Shown here one piece after another: positions 24,909-33,566 of a DNA stretch of 64,000 nucleotides (position 1 is its first letter; every line of letters starts with the position of its first letter). The stretch lies in NCBI RefSeq assembly GCF_016862515.1, contig NZ_BONC01000024.1, forward strand, positions 1 through 64,000, given 5' to 3'. The stretch is from Asanoa iriomotensis (GTDB lineage Bacteria; Actinomycetota; Actinomycetes; Mycobacteriales; Micromonosporaceae). Below the pieces are notes generated by a model. That model searched no databases. It saw nothing but the letters and a program-made list of their open reading frames with translations, and was not told the DNA's origin. Both the position numbers and the translations under genes were made by a program.

Positions 24909-25280
24909 TTAGGCCGCCCACGGTGGCTGGATGTGGTTGCCGCCGGCGGTGGCGGTGCTGCCCGCGGCGCTGGTGACGATTGCCGTAAGGCCGTCGGTCG
25001 CGTCGGCGGTGACCTGGCGTTCGAGGTCCGGGGCGAGCACCAGGCTGTCGCCCGCGCTGATTCGCACGTCGTCCGCGCCCAGGCGGACGGTCGCGCCGCC
25101 CGACAGCACCGTCCAGATCTGCTCCGTGTCGACCGTGTGGGTTGGGCCCGCGCCGCCCGGTGGCATCTCGACCCGCCAGAGCGGGCGGGTCGCGCCGCCC
25201 AGGGTCGGTGAGGCCAGCGTCGTCATCACTCCGGCGGGTGTCGTGAAGCGCCGCGTCTGGTCGTACCCGATGACAGTCAT
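24909..25280 (-). CDS. Small cupin-domain protein
   Basis: A 123-residue single cupin. PGGAGPTHTVDTEQIWTVLS and GDSLVLAPDLERQV correspond to the two cupin motifs, though only some metal-binding His/Glu positions (His48, Glu53) are present. Such proteins bind or isomerise small molecules or bind sugars; function unassigned. AGGAGG sits seven bases before the ATG, an unusually strong ribosome site here. It is divergent from a MarR regulator across a 61-base gap with two operator-like repeats, so MarR probably controls it. Confidence 0.82.
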   Translation of the reverse strand: MTVIGYDQTRRFTTPAGVMTTLASPTLGGATRPLWRVEMPPGGAGPTHTVDTEQIWTVLSGGATVRLGADDVRISAGDSLVLAPDLERQVTADATDGLTAIVTSAAGSTATAGGNHIQPPWAA

Positions 25281-25307
25281 GGGTTTCGCCTCCTAAGATG
25301 GTCAACG

Positions 25308-25341
25308 TGGTTGTCCAAAACGTAAACCTGGTTGTCTAACC
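25308..25341. promoter_or_regulatory. Paired MarR operator-like repeats
   Basis: TGGTTGTCCAAAA at 25308 and TGGTTGTCTAACC at 25329 are direct repeats 21 bases apart (two helical turns) in the cupin-marR divergent region. The second abuts the marR GTG. Confidence 0.5.
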
Positions 25342-25800
25342 GTGTCAACCGACGGGTTTCTGCTGCCGCTCAGGCTGTTCGTCGGCTTCCGGCAGCTCAT
25401 CGACGGCGTCCACGCCGAGCTCGCCCGCGAAGGGCACCCCGACGTGCGACCGCTGCACGGGTTCGTGTTCCAGGCGATCGGGCGCGACGGGACCACGGCC
25501 GTCGAGCTCGGGCGCCGGCTCGGCGTCTCGAAGCAGGCCGCCGGCAAGACCATCGACAACCTGGAGCGGCTCGGGTACGTCGAGCGGGCCACCGACCCCT
25601 ACGACGCCCGCCGGAAGCTGGTGCGGCTCACCGACCGCGGCCGCGAGGTGCTGATCAGATCCGCGCAGATCTTCGACGAGCTGCGTGCCGAATGGGCGGC
25701 CCAGATCGGCGCGGACCGGCTCCGCCAACTGGAGGCCGACCTCGTCACCGTGACCGGCGCGGAGGCCTTCCGCCTCGACGTGCCCGGCTGGTTCGGGTGA
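25342..25800 (+). CDS. MarR-family transcriptional regulator
   Basis: A 152-residue winged-helix regulator: GTTAVELGRRLGVSKQAAGK is the recognition helix region, and DPYDARRKLVRLTDRGREVL is the wing. These proteins are usually dimeric repressors released by small aromatic or oxidising ligands. The GTG start lies immediately after an operator-like repeat with no ribosome site, suggesting autoregulation. It is divergent from the cupin gene, the probable target, and convergent, with a five-base gap, to an aldo-keto reductase. Confidence 0.88.
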   Translation: MSTDGFLLPLRLFVGFRQLIDGVHAELAREGHPDVRPLHGFVFQAIGRDGTTAVELGRRLGVSKQAAGKTIDNLERLGYVERATDPYDARRKLVRLTDRGREVLIRSAQIFDELRAEWAAQIGADRLRQLEADLVTVTGAEAFRLDVPGWFG

Positions 25801-25804
25801 AGCG

Positions 25805-26776
25805 TCAGGCGTCGCGCTCGGGATAGCCGACCGGGATGGCGGAGACGTCGTCCAGGGCCGTTTCGATCTCCGACGGCAGGGTCATCGCCTCGACCTTGAG
25901 GGCGCCGAGGAGCTGGCCGACCGTGCGGGCACCCAGGACCGGCGCCACGACGCCAGGGCGGTCGCGGACCCAGGCCAGCGCGACCTCGAGCGGCGACACA
26001 CCGAGACCCCCGGCCGCGGTCGCCACGGCCTCGACGATCGCCGACGACTGGGAATCCAGATAAGTCGCGACAAATGGGCCGAAATGGGGTGACGCGGCGC
26101 GCGAGTCGGCCGGGCGGCCGTGGCGATATTTGCCCGTCAGGACGCCACGGCCCAGCGGCGACCAGGCCAGCACGCCCAGGCCCAACGCTTCGCAGGCCGG
26201 CAGCACCTCACGCTCGATGCCTCGCTCCAGCAGCGAATATTCGACCTGCGTCGCGACCACCGGCGTCCGCCCCGGCAGCGCCTGCTGCCAGGCCGCGGCC
26301 CGCGCCGTCTGCCAGCCTGAGAAGTTGGAGACCCCGGCATAGCGCACCCGCCCGCTGGTCACCGCATAGTCCAGCGCCGCCAGCGTCTCCTCCAGCGGCG
26401 TCGACTCGTCATAACCGTGGACCTGCCAGAGATCGACGTGGTCCGTGCCGAGCCGGCGCAGCGAGGCGTCCAGCGAGCTGAGCAGGTGCCCCCGCGAGCC
26501 GTCGCGGCGCCGGCCGCTGCCCGGGCGCAGGCCGCCCTTGGTCGCGATCAACAGGTCGTCGCGCGGGATCAAGGTGTCCAGCAGCGAGCCGATCACGGCT
26601 TCGGCCTCGCCGTCGCCGTAGACGTCGGCCGTGTCGACCAGGTTGCCACCCGCGTCGACGAAGCCCTTGAGCTGGGCCGCCGCGTCGTCGGTGTCGGTGT
26701 CGGCACCCCACGTCATGGTGCCGAGCGCGAGCCGGGAGACCGCGAGCCCGCTACGGCCGAGCGGTCGCTGCTGCAT
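25805..26776 (-). CDS. Aldo/keto reductase
   Basis: A 323-residue NADPH-dependent oxidoreductase with a TIM barrel. The catalytic tetrad is visible: Asp48 and Tyr53 in VDTADVYG, Lys80 in IATKGG, and His in VDLWQVHGYD (about 113). The C-terminal VAPVLGARTVGQLLGAL binds the cofactor adenosine end. It reduces carbonyls of sugars, steroids or aldehydes; the substrate is unknown. GGTGCACC lies just upstream, and a longer GGTGCAT-G-ATGCACC palindrome lies 50 bases further, both possible operators shared with the divergent LLM gene. Confidence 0.9.
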   Translation of the reverse strand: MQQRPLGRSGLAVSRLALGTMTWGADTDTDDAAAQLKGFVDAGGNLVDTADVYGDGEAEAVIGSLLDTLIPRDDLLIATKGGLRPGSGRRRDGSRGHLLSSLDASLRRLGTDHVDLWQVHGYDESTPLEETLAALDYAVTSGRVRYAGVSNFSGWQTARAAAWQQALPGRTPVVATQVEYSLLERGIEREVLPACEALGLGVLAWSPLGRGVLTGKYRHGRPADSRAASPHFGPFVATYLDSQSSAIVEAVATAAGGLGVSPLEVALAWVRDRPGVVAPVLGARTVGQLLGALKVEAMTLPSEIETALDDVSAIPVGYPERDA

Positions 26777-26822
26777 GGGTGCACCTTATGCCGCCGCGCC
26801 GCGCCCGGATAGCCGGCCAGTC

Positions 26823-26837
26823 GGTGCATGATGCACC
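26823..26837. promoter_or_regulatory. 15-bp palindrome GGTGCATGATGCACC
   Basis: A perfect palindrome in the divergent region between the aldo/keto reductase and LLM oxidoreductase genes. A shorter GGTGCACC occurs at 26778-26785 next to the reductase start codon. Operator candidates. Confidence 0.45.
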
Positions 26838-26920
26838 TAGGGTCCGTGCTCAGACGGGGCACGGGGGTTTCGTACCCTATTCGCGCGTCGCCCCTCACGG
26901 CGGCATTGGGGAGGGGCACG

Positions 26921-27973
26921 GTGAAACTCGGACTCAACCTCGGCTACCAGACCGCCTGGAGCTCGCCGGCGACGGACCTGGCGATGGCGCAGGAGGCGGA
27001 GCGGCTCGGCTATTCGGTCGTCTGGGCGGCGGAGGCCTACGGCTCTGACTCGCCGTCCACGCTCGCCTGGCTCGCCGGGCAGACGGAGACGATCGACCTC
27101 GGCGCGGCCGTCATGCAGATCCCGGCCCGCACCCCGGCGGCCACCGCGATGACCGCGACCACGATCGACGCCCTCTCCGGCGGCCGCTTCCGGCTCGGGC
27201 TCGGTGTCTCCGGCCCGCAGGTCTCCGAGGGCTGGCACGGCGTGCGGTTCGGCAAGCCGCTGGCCCGCACCCGGGAGTACGTCGACATCGTCAAGCTCGC
27301 CGTCGGCCGCAAGCCCGTCGAGTACGCCGGCGAGCACTACACCCTGCCGCTGCCCGACGGCCCGGGCAAGACGCTGCGCCTCGGCTTCCACCCGCCGCGC
27401 GACCACATCCCGATCTACCTCGCGGCGGTCGGCCCGAAGAACCTCGAACTGGCCGGCGAGATCGCCGACGGCTGGCTGGCCGTCTTCTACTCCCCCGAGT
27501 TCGCGGCCGAACAGCACGCCTCCGTCAAGACCGGCCGCGACAAAGCGGGCCTGCCGACAGCGGGCTTCGACGTCGTGCCCAGCGTGCCGGTCGTCGTCGG
27601 CGACGACGTCGCGGCGGCCGCCGAACTGGTCCGCTGGTACGCCGCCCTCTACGTCGGCGGCATGGGCAGCCGCAAGCAGAACTTCTACAACGATCTCGCG
27701 ATCCGGATGGGGTACGCGGACGCGGCCAAGACGGTGCAGGATCTCTATCTCGACAAGCGCCAGCGGGACGCAGCGGCCGCCGTACCCCTGGAGTTCATCG
27801 ACCGCACCTCGCTGCTCGGGCCGAAAGAGCGGATCGCGGACCGGATGAAGGCGTACGCCGAATCGGGCGTGACCACCCTGTCGGTGAACCCGTTCGTGGC
27901 GGACGCGGAGTCGGGTGTGCGGACGTTGCGTACGGTGGCGCAGGCATTGGACAAGGCGGGGGTCGGAGAATAA
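26921..27973 (+). CDS. LLM-class F420-dependent oxidoreductase
   Basis: A 350-residue luciferase-like monooxygenase-fold enzyme: [11 protein letters not shown] at the start, [37 protein letters not shown], and [19 protein letters not shown]. In actinomycetes such proteins mostly use coenzyme F420 for hydride transfer. GGGAGGGGC before the GTG fixes the start; an upstream ATG would add 31 unrelated residues. Its stop overlaps the uppP start by one base (TAATG), so it leads the uppP operon. Substrate unknown. Confidence 0.88.
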   Translation: MKLGLNLGYQTAWSSPATDLAMAQEAERLGYSVVWAAEAYGSDSPSTLAWLAGQTETIDLGAAVMQIPARTPAATAMTATTIDALSGGRFRLGLGVSGPQVSEGWHGVRFGKPLARTREYVDIVKLAVGRKPVEYAGEHYTLPLPDGPGKTLRLGFHPPRDHIPIYLAAVGPKNLELAGEIADGWLAVFYSPEFAAEQHASVKTGRDKAGLPTAGFDVVPSVPVVVGDDVAAAAELVRWYAALYVGGMGSRKQNFYNDLAIRMGYADAAKTVQDLYLDKRQRDAAAAVPLEFIDRTSLLGPKERIADRMKAYAESGVTTLSVNPFVADAESGVRTLRTVAQALDKAGVGE

Positions 27974-28806
27974 TGACGTGGACCGAGGCCATCGTGCTCG
28001 GCATCGTGCAAGGGCTCACCGAGTTCCTGCCGATCAGCTCGTCCGGGCACATGCGGATCACCTCGGCGGTGTTCTTCGGCGCGGACGCCGGGGCCTCGTT
28101 CACCGCGGTCACCCAGCTCGGCACCGAGGCGGCCGTGCTGCTCTACTTCGCCAAGGACATCTGGCGAATATCCAAGACGTGGGTCATCGGCATCTGGGAC
28201 AAGTCGGCGCGCAAGGAGTTCGACTACAAGATGGCGTGGTACGTCATCATCGGCTCGATCCCGATCGGCGTCATCGGCTTCGCGTTCAAGGACCAGATCC
28301 GCACCGCCGCCCGTAACCTCTGGCTGGTCTCGATCGTCCTCATCGTCTTCTCGTTCGTGCTCGCGTTCGCCGAGTACTTCGGCCGCCAGGCCCGCAACCT
28401 CGAGCGCTTCAAGATGCCGGACGCCGTCACGATGGGCTTCGCGCAGGCGCTGGCGCTGATCCCGGGCGTCTCCCGCTCCGGCGGCACGGCCAGCGCCGGC
28501 CTGTTCCTCGGCCTGACCCGCGAGGCGGCACTGCGCTTCTCGTTCCTCTTAGCCATCCCGGCCGTCGTCATGTCGGGCGTGTTCAGCCTGCCGGACGTCT
28601 TCGACAAGAGCGGCGGCGGCCTGGTGCCCTCGGGCGCCCAGATGGTGGTGGCGACGATCATCGCCTTCGGCCTCGGGTACGCGTCGATCGCGTGGCTGCT
28701 GAAGTATGTGTCGGCGCACACGTTCTACCCCTTCGTCCTCTACCGCGTCGCGGTCGGCGGCATCGTCCTCGCACTGCTCATAAACGGCACGATTTCGGCC
28801 ACGTAG
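27973..28806 (+). CDS. uppP: Undecaprenyl-diphosphatase
   Basis: A 277-residue integral membrane phosphatase (BacA/UppP) that converts undecaprenyl diphosphate to the monophosphate, recycling the lipid carrier for peptidoglycan. The first signature [14 protein letters not shown] lies at residues 15-28, and the second, [20 protein letters not shown], at about 160-180. About eight helices are seen. It overlaps the LLM gene by one base; the histidine phosphatase follows after ten bases. The uppP-phosphatase-DUF3090 order is widely conserved in actinobacteria. Confidence 0.96.
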   Translation: MTWTEAIVLGIVQGLTEFLPISSSGHMRITSAVFFGADAGASFTAVTQLGTEAAVLLYFAKDIWRISKTWVIGIWDKSARKEFDYKMAWYVIIGSIPIGVIGFAFKDQIRTAARNLWLVSIVLIVFSFVLAFAEYFGRQARNLERFKMPDAVTMGFAQALALIPGVSRSGGTASAGLFLGLTREAALRFSFLLAIPAVVMSGVFSLPDVFDKSGGGLVPSGAQMVVATIIAFGLGYASIAWLLKYVSAHTFYPFVLYRVAVGGIVLALLINGTISAT

Positions 28807-28809
28807 GGT
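28804..28809 (+). promoter_or_regulatory. TAGGGT -10 box for the histidine phosphatase
   Basis: TAGGGT, sharing its TAG with the uppP stop codon, ends seven bases before the next GTG. This gives the phosphatase a private leaderless promoter as well as uppP read-through. Confidence 0.4.
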
Positions 28810-28816
28810 TGTCGGC

Positions 28817-29518
28817 GTGGCGACCCTTCTCCTCATGCGGCATGGCCGCACGACCGCCAACGCCGACGGTGGGCTGGCCGGGCGGCAGCCCGTCGAGCTC
28901 GACGAGACCGGGCGCGCCCAGGCCTCGGCGGTCGGCGCGCGGCTGCGCGGGCTGCCGCTGGCTGCGGTGGTCAGCAGCCCGCTGATCCGCTGCCGACAGA
29001 CGCTGGAGCTGGCCCTCCCCGACTCGGTGCCGAGCATCGAGGACGGGCTGGTCGAGTGCGGCTACGGCGACTGGGAGGGCCAGCCGCTCAAGAAGCTGGC
29101 CAAGGATCCGCTGTGGCCGGTCGTCCAGGTGCACCCGTCGGCGGCGGTGTTCCCGGGCGGTGAGGCCATGGCCGCCATGGCCGCCCGGGCGGTCGGGGCG
29201 GTCCGGCGCTGGGACGCCGAGGTGACCGCCGCGCACGGGCCGGAGGCGCTCTGGCTGGCCTGCACCCACGGCGACATCATCAAGGCGATCGTGGCCGACG
29301 CGTTGGGGCTCCACCTCGACCAGTTCCAGCGGATCGTCGCGGATCCGGCGTCGGTGACAGTGATCCGTTACACACCCACCCGCCCGTTCCTGCTGCGCCT
29401 CAACGACACCGGTGGTGATCTGGCCGGGCTGGTGCCGCCCAAACGCCGCCGCCGGCCTCGCAAAAGCGCCGCGACCTCGTCGGACGCGGTCGTCGGCGGC
29501 GGGGCCGGGCCAAGCTGA
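28817..29518 (+). CDS. Histidine phosphatase (MSMEG_4193/Rv2135c-type)
   Basis: A 233-residue histidine-phosphatase superfamily protein. LLMRHGRTTANADGG carries the RHG catalytic His (residue 9), the second Arg lies in SSPLIRCRQT, GLVECGYGDWEG gives the acid region, and CTHGDIIKAI the distal His. The C-terminus is basic (PPKRRRRPRKS). It belongs to the actinobacterial family often annotated as a putative phosphomutase, and it lies between uppP and DUF3090 as in mycobacteria. The physiological substrate is not known to me. Confidence 0.9.
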   Translation: MATLLLMRHGRTTANADGGLAGRQPVELDETGRAQASAVGARLRGLPLAAVVSSPLIRCRQTLELALPDSVPSIEDGLVECGYGDWEGQPLKKLAKDPLWPVVQVHPSAAVFPGGEAMAAMAARAVGAVRRWDAEVTAAHGPEALWLACTHGDIIKAIVADALGLHLDQFQRIVADPASVTVIRYTPTRPFLLRLNDTGGDLAGLVPPKRRRRPRKSAATSSDAVVGGGAGPS

Positions 29519-29596
29519 AATTCGCTCTGCGCGAACGTCGCTGATCCGCTCCCCACATTCGAGGCAGTGCGCTACGCGGGCGTACGCGTGGGCGGA

Positions 29597-29602
29597 TAGG
29601 GT
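29597..29602 (+). promoter_or_regulatory. TAGGGT -10 box for the DUF3090 gene
   Basis: TAGGGT ends six bases before the ATG with no ribosome site between them; leaderless arrangement. Confidence 0.45.
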
Positions 29603-29608
29603 CTTGTT

Positions 29609-30205
29609 ATGACCCACCAGGTGCACGCGTTCGAGCCGCCGGAGCGGTTCGTTGCCGGAACCGTGGGCCCACCCGGCGAGCGCAGCTTCTTCCTGCAGGC
29701 GCGCGGCGGCGGCCGCGTGGTCAGCGTCGCGCTCGAGAAGGTGCAGGTCGCCCTCCTGGCCGAGAAGCTGGAGGAGCTGCTCACCGAGGCGGCCCGCCGG
29801 TTCGGCGTCGACCTCGAGCTGCCGCCCGAGGAGCCCGCGGCGGGCTCCGACAACGAGCCGCTGGAGAGCCCGGTCGACGAGGAGTTCCGGGTCGGCACGC
29901 TGGGCCTCGCGTTCGACGTCGACTCGGCCACCGTGGTGATCGAGGCGATCGCGGCCGGCGAGGGCGAGCTCGACGTCGAGGACGCCGAGGCCGAAGCCGT
30001 CGAGGACGACGACGATGACGATGACGACGAGCCCGACGACGACCTCGACCGCCTGCGGGTGCGGTTGACCCCGCAGGCCACCCGTGAGTTCATCAGCCGG
30101 GCCCGGCGCGTGGTCGCCGCGGGCCGGCCACCCTGCCCGCTCTGTGGCCAACCGCTCGACCCCCGCGGCCACCTCTGCCCGCGCCACAATGGCTATCACC
30201 GGTGA
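29609..30205 (+). CDS. DUF3090-family protein
   Basis: A 198-residue soluble protein of the DUF3090 family: VHAFEPPERFVAGTVGPPGE, RSFFLQARGGGRVVSVALEK, and an Asp run (EDDDDDDDDEPDDD) near residue 135. The C-terminus CPLCGQPLDPRGHLCPRHNG carries CxxC and C/H residues likely to bind zinc. Function is not established. It overlaps the SCO1664-family gene by 17 bases, and the two are neighbours across actinobacteria, suggesting a shared task. Confidence 0.92.
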   Translation: MTHQVHAFEPPERFVAGTVGPPGERSFFLQARGGGRVVSVALEKVQVALLAEKLEELLTEAARRFGVDLELPPEEPAAGSDNEPLESPVDEEFRVGTLGLAFDVDSATVVIEAIAAGEGELDVEDAEAEAVEDDDDDDDDEPDDDLDRLRVRLTPQATREFISRARRVVAAGRPPCPLCGQPLDPRGHLCPRHNGYHR

Positions 30206-31031
30206 CGGCGCCGCGCCGGTGGATTCCCCGTCCCGGCTTCCTGAGCACGACGCGCTGACGCTGCTGCGCTCGGGCGAGATGGAGCTCGAGGGCCGGCTGG
30301 TCGACGCGTCCAACACGACCCTGCGGGCGTTCGTGTCCCTCGACGGGGTCACCGCGCGCTGCGTCTACAAGCCCATCAGCGGTGAGCGGCCGCTGTGGGA
30401 CTTCCCGGACGGCACGCTGGCCGGTCGCGAGGTCAGCGCCTATCTGGTGTCGGCCGCCACGGGCTGGGACCTGGTGCCGCCGACGCTGCTGCGTGCCGAC
30501 GGGCCGCTAGGCCCGGGCATGTGCCAGCTCTGGATCGACGAGCCGGAGGGGGCACAGCCGCTGGTCGGCTTCGTGCCGGCCCGCCAGCTGCCGACCGGCT
30601 GGAAGCGGATCGCGTCGGCACAGGACGAGGACGGCAACCCCTATTCGCTGGCCCACGCCGACGACCCGCGCCTGGCCCGCCTGGCGGTCCTCGACGTGGT
30701 CATCAACAACGCCGACCGCAAGGGCGGCCATGTGCTGGCGGGCCCGGACGACCGCGTGTACGGCGTGGACCACGGCGTGACGTTCAACGTGGAGTCGAAG
30801 CTCCGCACGGTCCTCTGGGGCTGGACAGGCGCGGTGCTGCCGGACGAGGCGATCGACGTGCTGGGCCGGCTCTCCAGCGACCTCCGGTCGTCGTTGGGCG
30901 CCGCGCTGCGCGAGCACCTCACGGGCGCCGAGGTGGCCCGTTTCCGGGGCCGCGTGCGCCGCCTGCTGGAGAACGCCTGCTTCCCGGAGCCGGGCACCGA
31001 CTGGCCGTCGGTGCCCTGGCCGCCGATGTAA
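30189..31031 (+). CDS. SCO1664-family protein (PI3/4-kinase-like fold)
   Basis: A 280-residue protein. LRAFVSLDGVTARCVYKPIS contains the probable ATP-binding Lys, LAGREVSAYLVSAATGWDLV follows, VLDVVINNADRKGGHVL resembles the catalytic loop with D-x-x-x-x-N, and VDHGVTFNVESKLRTVLWGW the metal-binding Asp. These are hallmarks of the PI3/4-kinase and HipA-like fold. It always accompanies DUF3090 and mshC in actinobacteria; the substrate is unknown. ATG overlaps the DUF3090 end, and the stop TAA runs straight into a palindrome array. Confidence 0.88.
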   Translation: MAITGDGAAPVDSPSRLPEHDALTLLRSGEMELEGRLVDASNTTLRAFVSLDGVTARCVYKPISGERPLWDFPDGTLAGREVSAYLVSAATGWDLVPPTLLRADGPLGPGMCQLWIDEPEGAQPLVGFVPARQLPTGWKRIASAQDEDGNPYSLAHADDPRLARLAVLDVVINNADRKGGHVLAGPDDRVYGVDHGVTFNVESKLRTVLWGWTGAVLPDEAIDVLGRLSSDLRSSLGAALREHLTGAEVARFRGRVRRLLENACFPEPGTDWPSVPWPPM

Positions 31032-31110
31032 GGAACGGTCCGTTCCTAACGCCTTCCGCATAGGAACGGACCGTTCCCATCGCTTTCCGCGTTTGGAACG
31101 GACCGTTCCT
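31031..31110. repeat. Three palindromes GGAACGGWCCGTTCC between convergent genes
   Basis: A perfect 17-base copy at 31031-31047 (flanked by A/T), 31063-31077 and 31095-31109 each have arms GGAACGG/CCGTTCC around one central A or T. The spacing is 31-32 bases, and the inter-repeat text (AACGCTTTCCGC-like) is itself similar. The array fills the 89-base gap between the SCO1664-family stop and the mshC stop. Confidence 0.88.
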
Positions 31111-31120
31111 AACGCTTCGC

Positions 31121-32380
31121 TCAGAGGGCGGTGGGCTGGAGCGTGATGCCGAGCAGGGCGTCGACCGTGTGTGCCATCAGCCGCGGTGCGTCCGGGTCGT
31201 CGCCCTCGCCGGCCAGGGCGGCGTCCGCCCAGGCGTCGACCAGGGCCAGGGCGCCGGGGGTGTCGAGGTCGTCGGCGACGCGGGCGCGTACCCCCGCAAG
31301 GAGGTCGGCTCCCGACGGCCCGGCGGTGGCCGACGCGGCCGCGCGCCAGCGGGCCAGGCGGTTCTCCGCGGTCTTGAGGAGGTCGTCGGTCCAGGTGCGG
31401 TCGCCGCGGTAGTGGTCGGCGATCAGGGCCAGCCGCAGCGCCATCGGGTCGACGTGGTCCGCGCGGAGGCGGGAGACGAAGACCAGGTTGCCGCGGGACT
31501 TCGACATCTTCTCGCCGTCGAGACCGATCATGCCGGCGTGCACGTAGTGCGAGGCGAACGGCGCCTTGCCCGTGAGCCGCTCCGCGTGGGCGGCGGAGCA
31601 CTCGTGGTGCGGGAAGATCAGGTCGTTGCCGCCGCCCTGCACGTCGATCGTGTCGCCGAGCAGGCCGAGGGCGATCACCGCGCACTCGATGTGCCAGCCG
31701 GGCCGGCCGGGGCCGAGCGGGCCGCCGGGCCAGGCGGGCTCGCCGTCGCGGGCGCCGCGCCAGAGCAGGGGGTCGAGCGGGTCGCGCTTGCCGGCACGCT
31801 CGGGGTCGCCGCCGCGCTCGGCCGCCAGCACGATCATCTCGTCGCGGCTGAGGTTCGACTCGTACCCGAAGTTGGGTGTCGTGGAGATGTCGAAGTAGAC
31901 GTCGCCGGTGCCGTCGTCGAGCACGTACGCGGCGCCGTCGTTGAGCAGCTCGACGACCCGGTCGACGATGGCGGGGATCGACTCGACCGCGCCGACGTAA
32001 TGCGCCGGCGGAATCATCCGCAGGGCTTCCATGTCCTCCCGGAACAGGGCGGTCTCGCGCATGGCGAGCACGACCCAGTCCTCGCCGTCACGCTCGGCCC
32101 GCTCCAGCAGCGGGTCGTCGATGTCGGTCACGTTCTGGACGTAGCGGACCGGGTAGCCGGCGTCGAGCCACGCCCGCTGCACCAGGTCGAAGGTGATCAT
32201 CGTGGCGGCGTGGCCGAGGTGGGTGGCGTCGTAGGGGGTGATGCCGCAGACGTACATCGTCGCCCCGGTCTCCCGGTCCGGGCTGGTCGGGTGAGCGCTC
32301 TGCCGCGCCGAGTCGAACATCACGGGAGGCTGACCGGTGCCCGGCAGCCGCGGCACGTCGTGCCCGGTCCAAGACTGCAT
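31121..32380 (-). CDS. mshC: Cysteine:1-D-myo-inosityl 2-amino-2-deoxy-alpha-D-glucopyranoside ligase
   Basis: A 419-residue ligase of mycothiol synthesis, joining cysteine to GlcN-Ins with ATP. It is a class I cysteinyl-tRNA-synthetase relative: zinc Cys45 in [16 protein letters not shown], HxGH at 54-57, further zinc ligands in HIECAVIAL and HHECSAAH, and the KMSKS loop near residue 290. It lacks a tRNA anticodon domain, and 419 residues is normal for MshC. TAGGCT six bases before the ATG suggests a leaderless mRNA. Convergent to the SCO1664-family gene. Confidence 0.96.
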   Translation of the reverse strand: MQSWTGHDVPRLPGTGQPPVMFDSARQSAHPTSPDRETGATMYVCGITPYDATHLGHAATMITFDLVQRAWLDAGYPVRYVQNVTDIDDPLLERAERDGEDWVVLAMRETALFREDMEALRMIPPAHYVGAVESIPAIVDRVVELLNDGAAYVLDDGTGDVYFDISTTPNFGYESNLSRDEMIVLAAERGGDPERAGKRDPLDPLLWRGARDGEPAWPGGPLGPGRPGWHIECAVIALGLLGDTIDVQGGGNDLIFPHHECSAAHAERLTGKAPFASHYVHAGMIGLDGEKMSKSRGNLVFVSRLRADHVDPMALRLALIADHYRGDRTWTDDLLKTAENRLARWRAAASATAGPSGADLLAGVRARVADDLDTPGALALVDAWADAALAGEGDDPDAPRLMAHTVDALLGITLQPTAL

Positions 32381-32386
32381 TCCGCC

Positions 32387-32392
32387 AGCCTA
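32387..32392 (-). promoter_or_regulatory. TAGGCT -10 box for mshC
   Basis: TAGGCT lies six bases before the mshC ATG on the minus strand; no ribosome site is present. Confidence 0.5.
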
Positions 32393-32548
32393 ACCAGCGG
32401 CCCACGGAAGATCGCGGCGGCCATGGCAGCAAGATCAAAGAGAGCCGGTTCGTTGCTGGAGTGACCGGTGGGTCGGCCCGCGTCACACCGTTAGCTGGTT
32501 GGGGGAAGGGCTGGTGCCCGCGCACGCGGAGTGGGCAGGATAGGTGCT

Positions 32549-32740
32549 ATGGACTACGAATACGCGCCCCTGCGGTTACCGCCGAATGTCGACCGGTCGA
32601 CCGCAGAGGCGCAGCTCGCGATCCAGGCGGAGTTCTCCGGTTGGGAGTTGGCCCGGGTGCGCTTGTTCCGGGACGGCACGCGGCAGGTCATGCTGCGGCG
32701 CCGTCTGGTGAGCAAGCCGCAGCCGGGCCTCAGCTATTAG
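32549..32740 (+). CDS. DUF5703-family small protein
   Basis: A 63-residue protein: MDYEYAPLRLPPNVDRSTAE, FSGWELARVRLFRDGTRQVM and LRRRLV match the short DUF5703 pattern common in actinobacteria beside mshC and an M20 peptidase. Function unknown. An upstream in-frame start six codons earlier is possible, but family members begin at the YEY segment. It is divergent from mshC over 168 bases that hold no other gene. Confidence 0.82.
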   Translation: MDYEYAPLRLPPNVDRSTAEAQLAIQAEFSGWELARVRLFRDGTRQVMLRRRLVSKPQPGLSY

Positions 32741-32845
32741 GGAACCCCGGCAAGATCGTCCGGACGGCGATGCGGCCGCCCGGCGATAGTCCGGCGCCCG
32801 GCGCGACCCCGCCCCGGGCAGGAGCGAGGTCGCCGCGTCGGTGGA

Positions 32846-33538
32846 TCAGCCGCGGGGGTTGTCCTCGTCGTCGTCCTCGTCGCCCGACATCTCGCCGTCG
32901 AGGTCGCCGGGGAGGAACGGGTGTTCGTCCAGGCGGCCGACCAGGCGGTCGCTGCCGCCCGGCGTGAACGGGCCCGAGCTGTCGTGTTCCTCGAAGCTTT
33001 CCAGGTCGAGCGCCGAGGTCACCTCGCTGACCATGACCACGCCGTCCAGCGGGTCGAGCTCCGGGATGTCCAGCGCGCTCAGTGAGCCGTCGCCGGCCTG
33101 GAGGAGCTCCAGGACCGCCTCGCCGACCGTCTCGACCGGGCCGCCGGCCTCCTCCGGGCCCGTCTCGCTGCGGGCCTCCTCGGCGCGGCGGACCAGGGCC
33201 ACCACGCTCGGCACCCGGTAGTCGCGGCGCTGGCGCACCGAGATCACGTGCGGGTGGGCGTCGCGGTCGCCGTCGCCCTCGACGACCGTGGCCGCGCCGA
33301 GCTGGCCCTCGATCTCATCGGGGTCGATCGACTCCACGTCCCACGGCGTGACCTCGCCGAAGGCGTCCAGGAGCAGTTCGTCGTAGTGGTACGACGCGTT
33401 GTTGAGCGTCACGTACGCCTGCCAGACGTCGTCGTCGTCGACCCGCCCTTCGGCGGCCTTCACCGCGGCCAGGTGGACCCGGGCGGCGGTGATGACCTCC
33501 TCCAGCGCGGCGTCCAGGGCAGAGTGGTCGTCGGTCAT
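32846..33538 (-). CDS. Acidic conserved hypothetical protein
   Basis: A 230-residue acidic, soluble protein of unknown function. It has a helical N-terminal part (LDAALEEVITAARVHLAAVK; WQAYVTLNNASYHYDELLLD), a middle strand region (HPHVISVRQRRDYRVPSVVA), and an Asp/Glu-rich tail ending GDEDDDEDNPRG. GAGGGA lies 10-15 bases before the ATG; the longest frame extends 69 codons further into the M20 gene and lacks family character. It follows the M20 peptidase by 28 bases on the same strand, so the two are probably co-transcribed. Confidence 0.75.
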   Translation of the reverse strand: MTDDHSALDAALEEVITAARVHLAAVKAAEGRVDDDDVWQAYVTLNNASYHYDELLLDAFGEVTPWDVESIDPDEIEGQLGAATVVEGDGDRDAHPHVISVRQRRDYRVPSVVALVRRAEEARSETGPEEAGGPVETVGEAVLELLQAGDGSLSALDIPELDPLDGVVMVSEVTSALDLESFEEHDSSGPFTPGGSDRLVGRLDEHPFLPGDLDGEMSGDEDDDEDNPRG

Positions 33539-33566
33539 GGTGAAACCATCCCTCGGGGAGAAAAGA

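Noticed and set aside
24479-24976. Plus-strand frame with VAATAGKS/VAATPAKT octapeptides across the palindrome array
   Set aside because: Looks like an H1-type basic repeat protein, but there is no credible N-terminus, earlier repeats are in other frames, and it runs antisense into the cupin gene. The palindromic DNA explains the pattern.
29992-30050. Frameshift-prone GAC/GAT repeat in the DUF3090 gene
   Set aside because: Trinucleotide repeat encoding an Asp run; length changes would keep the frame, and acidic runs occur in this family.
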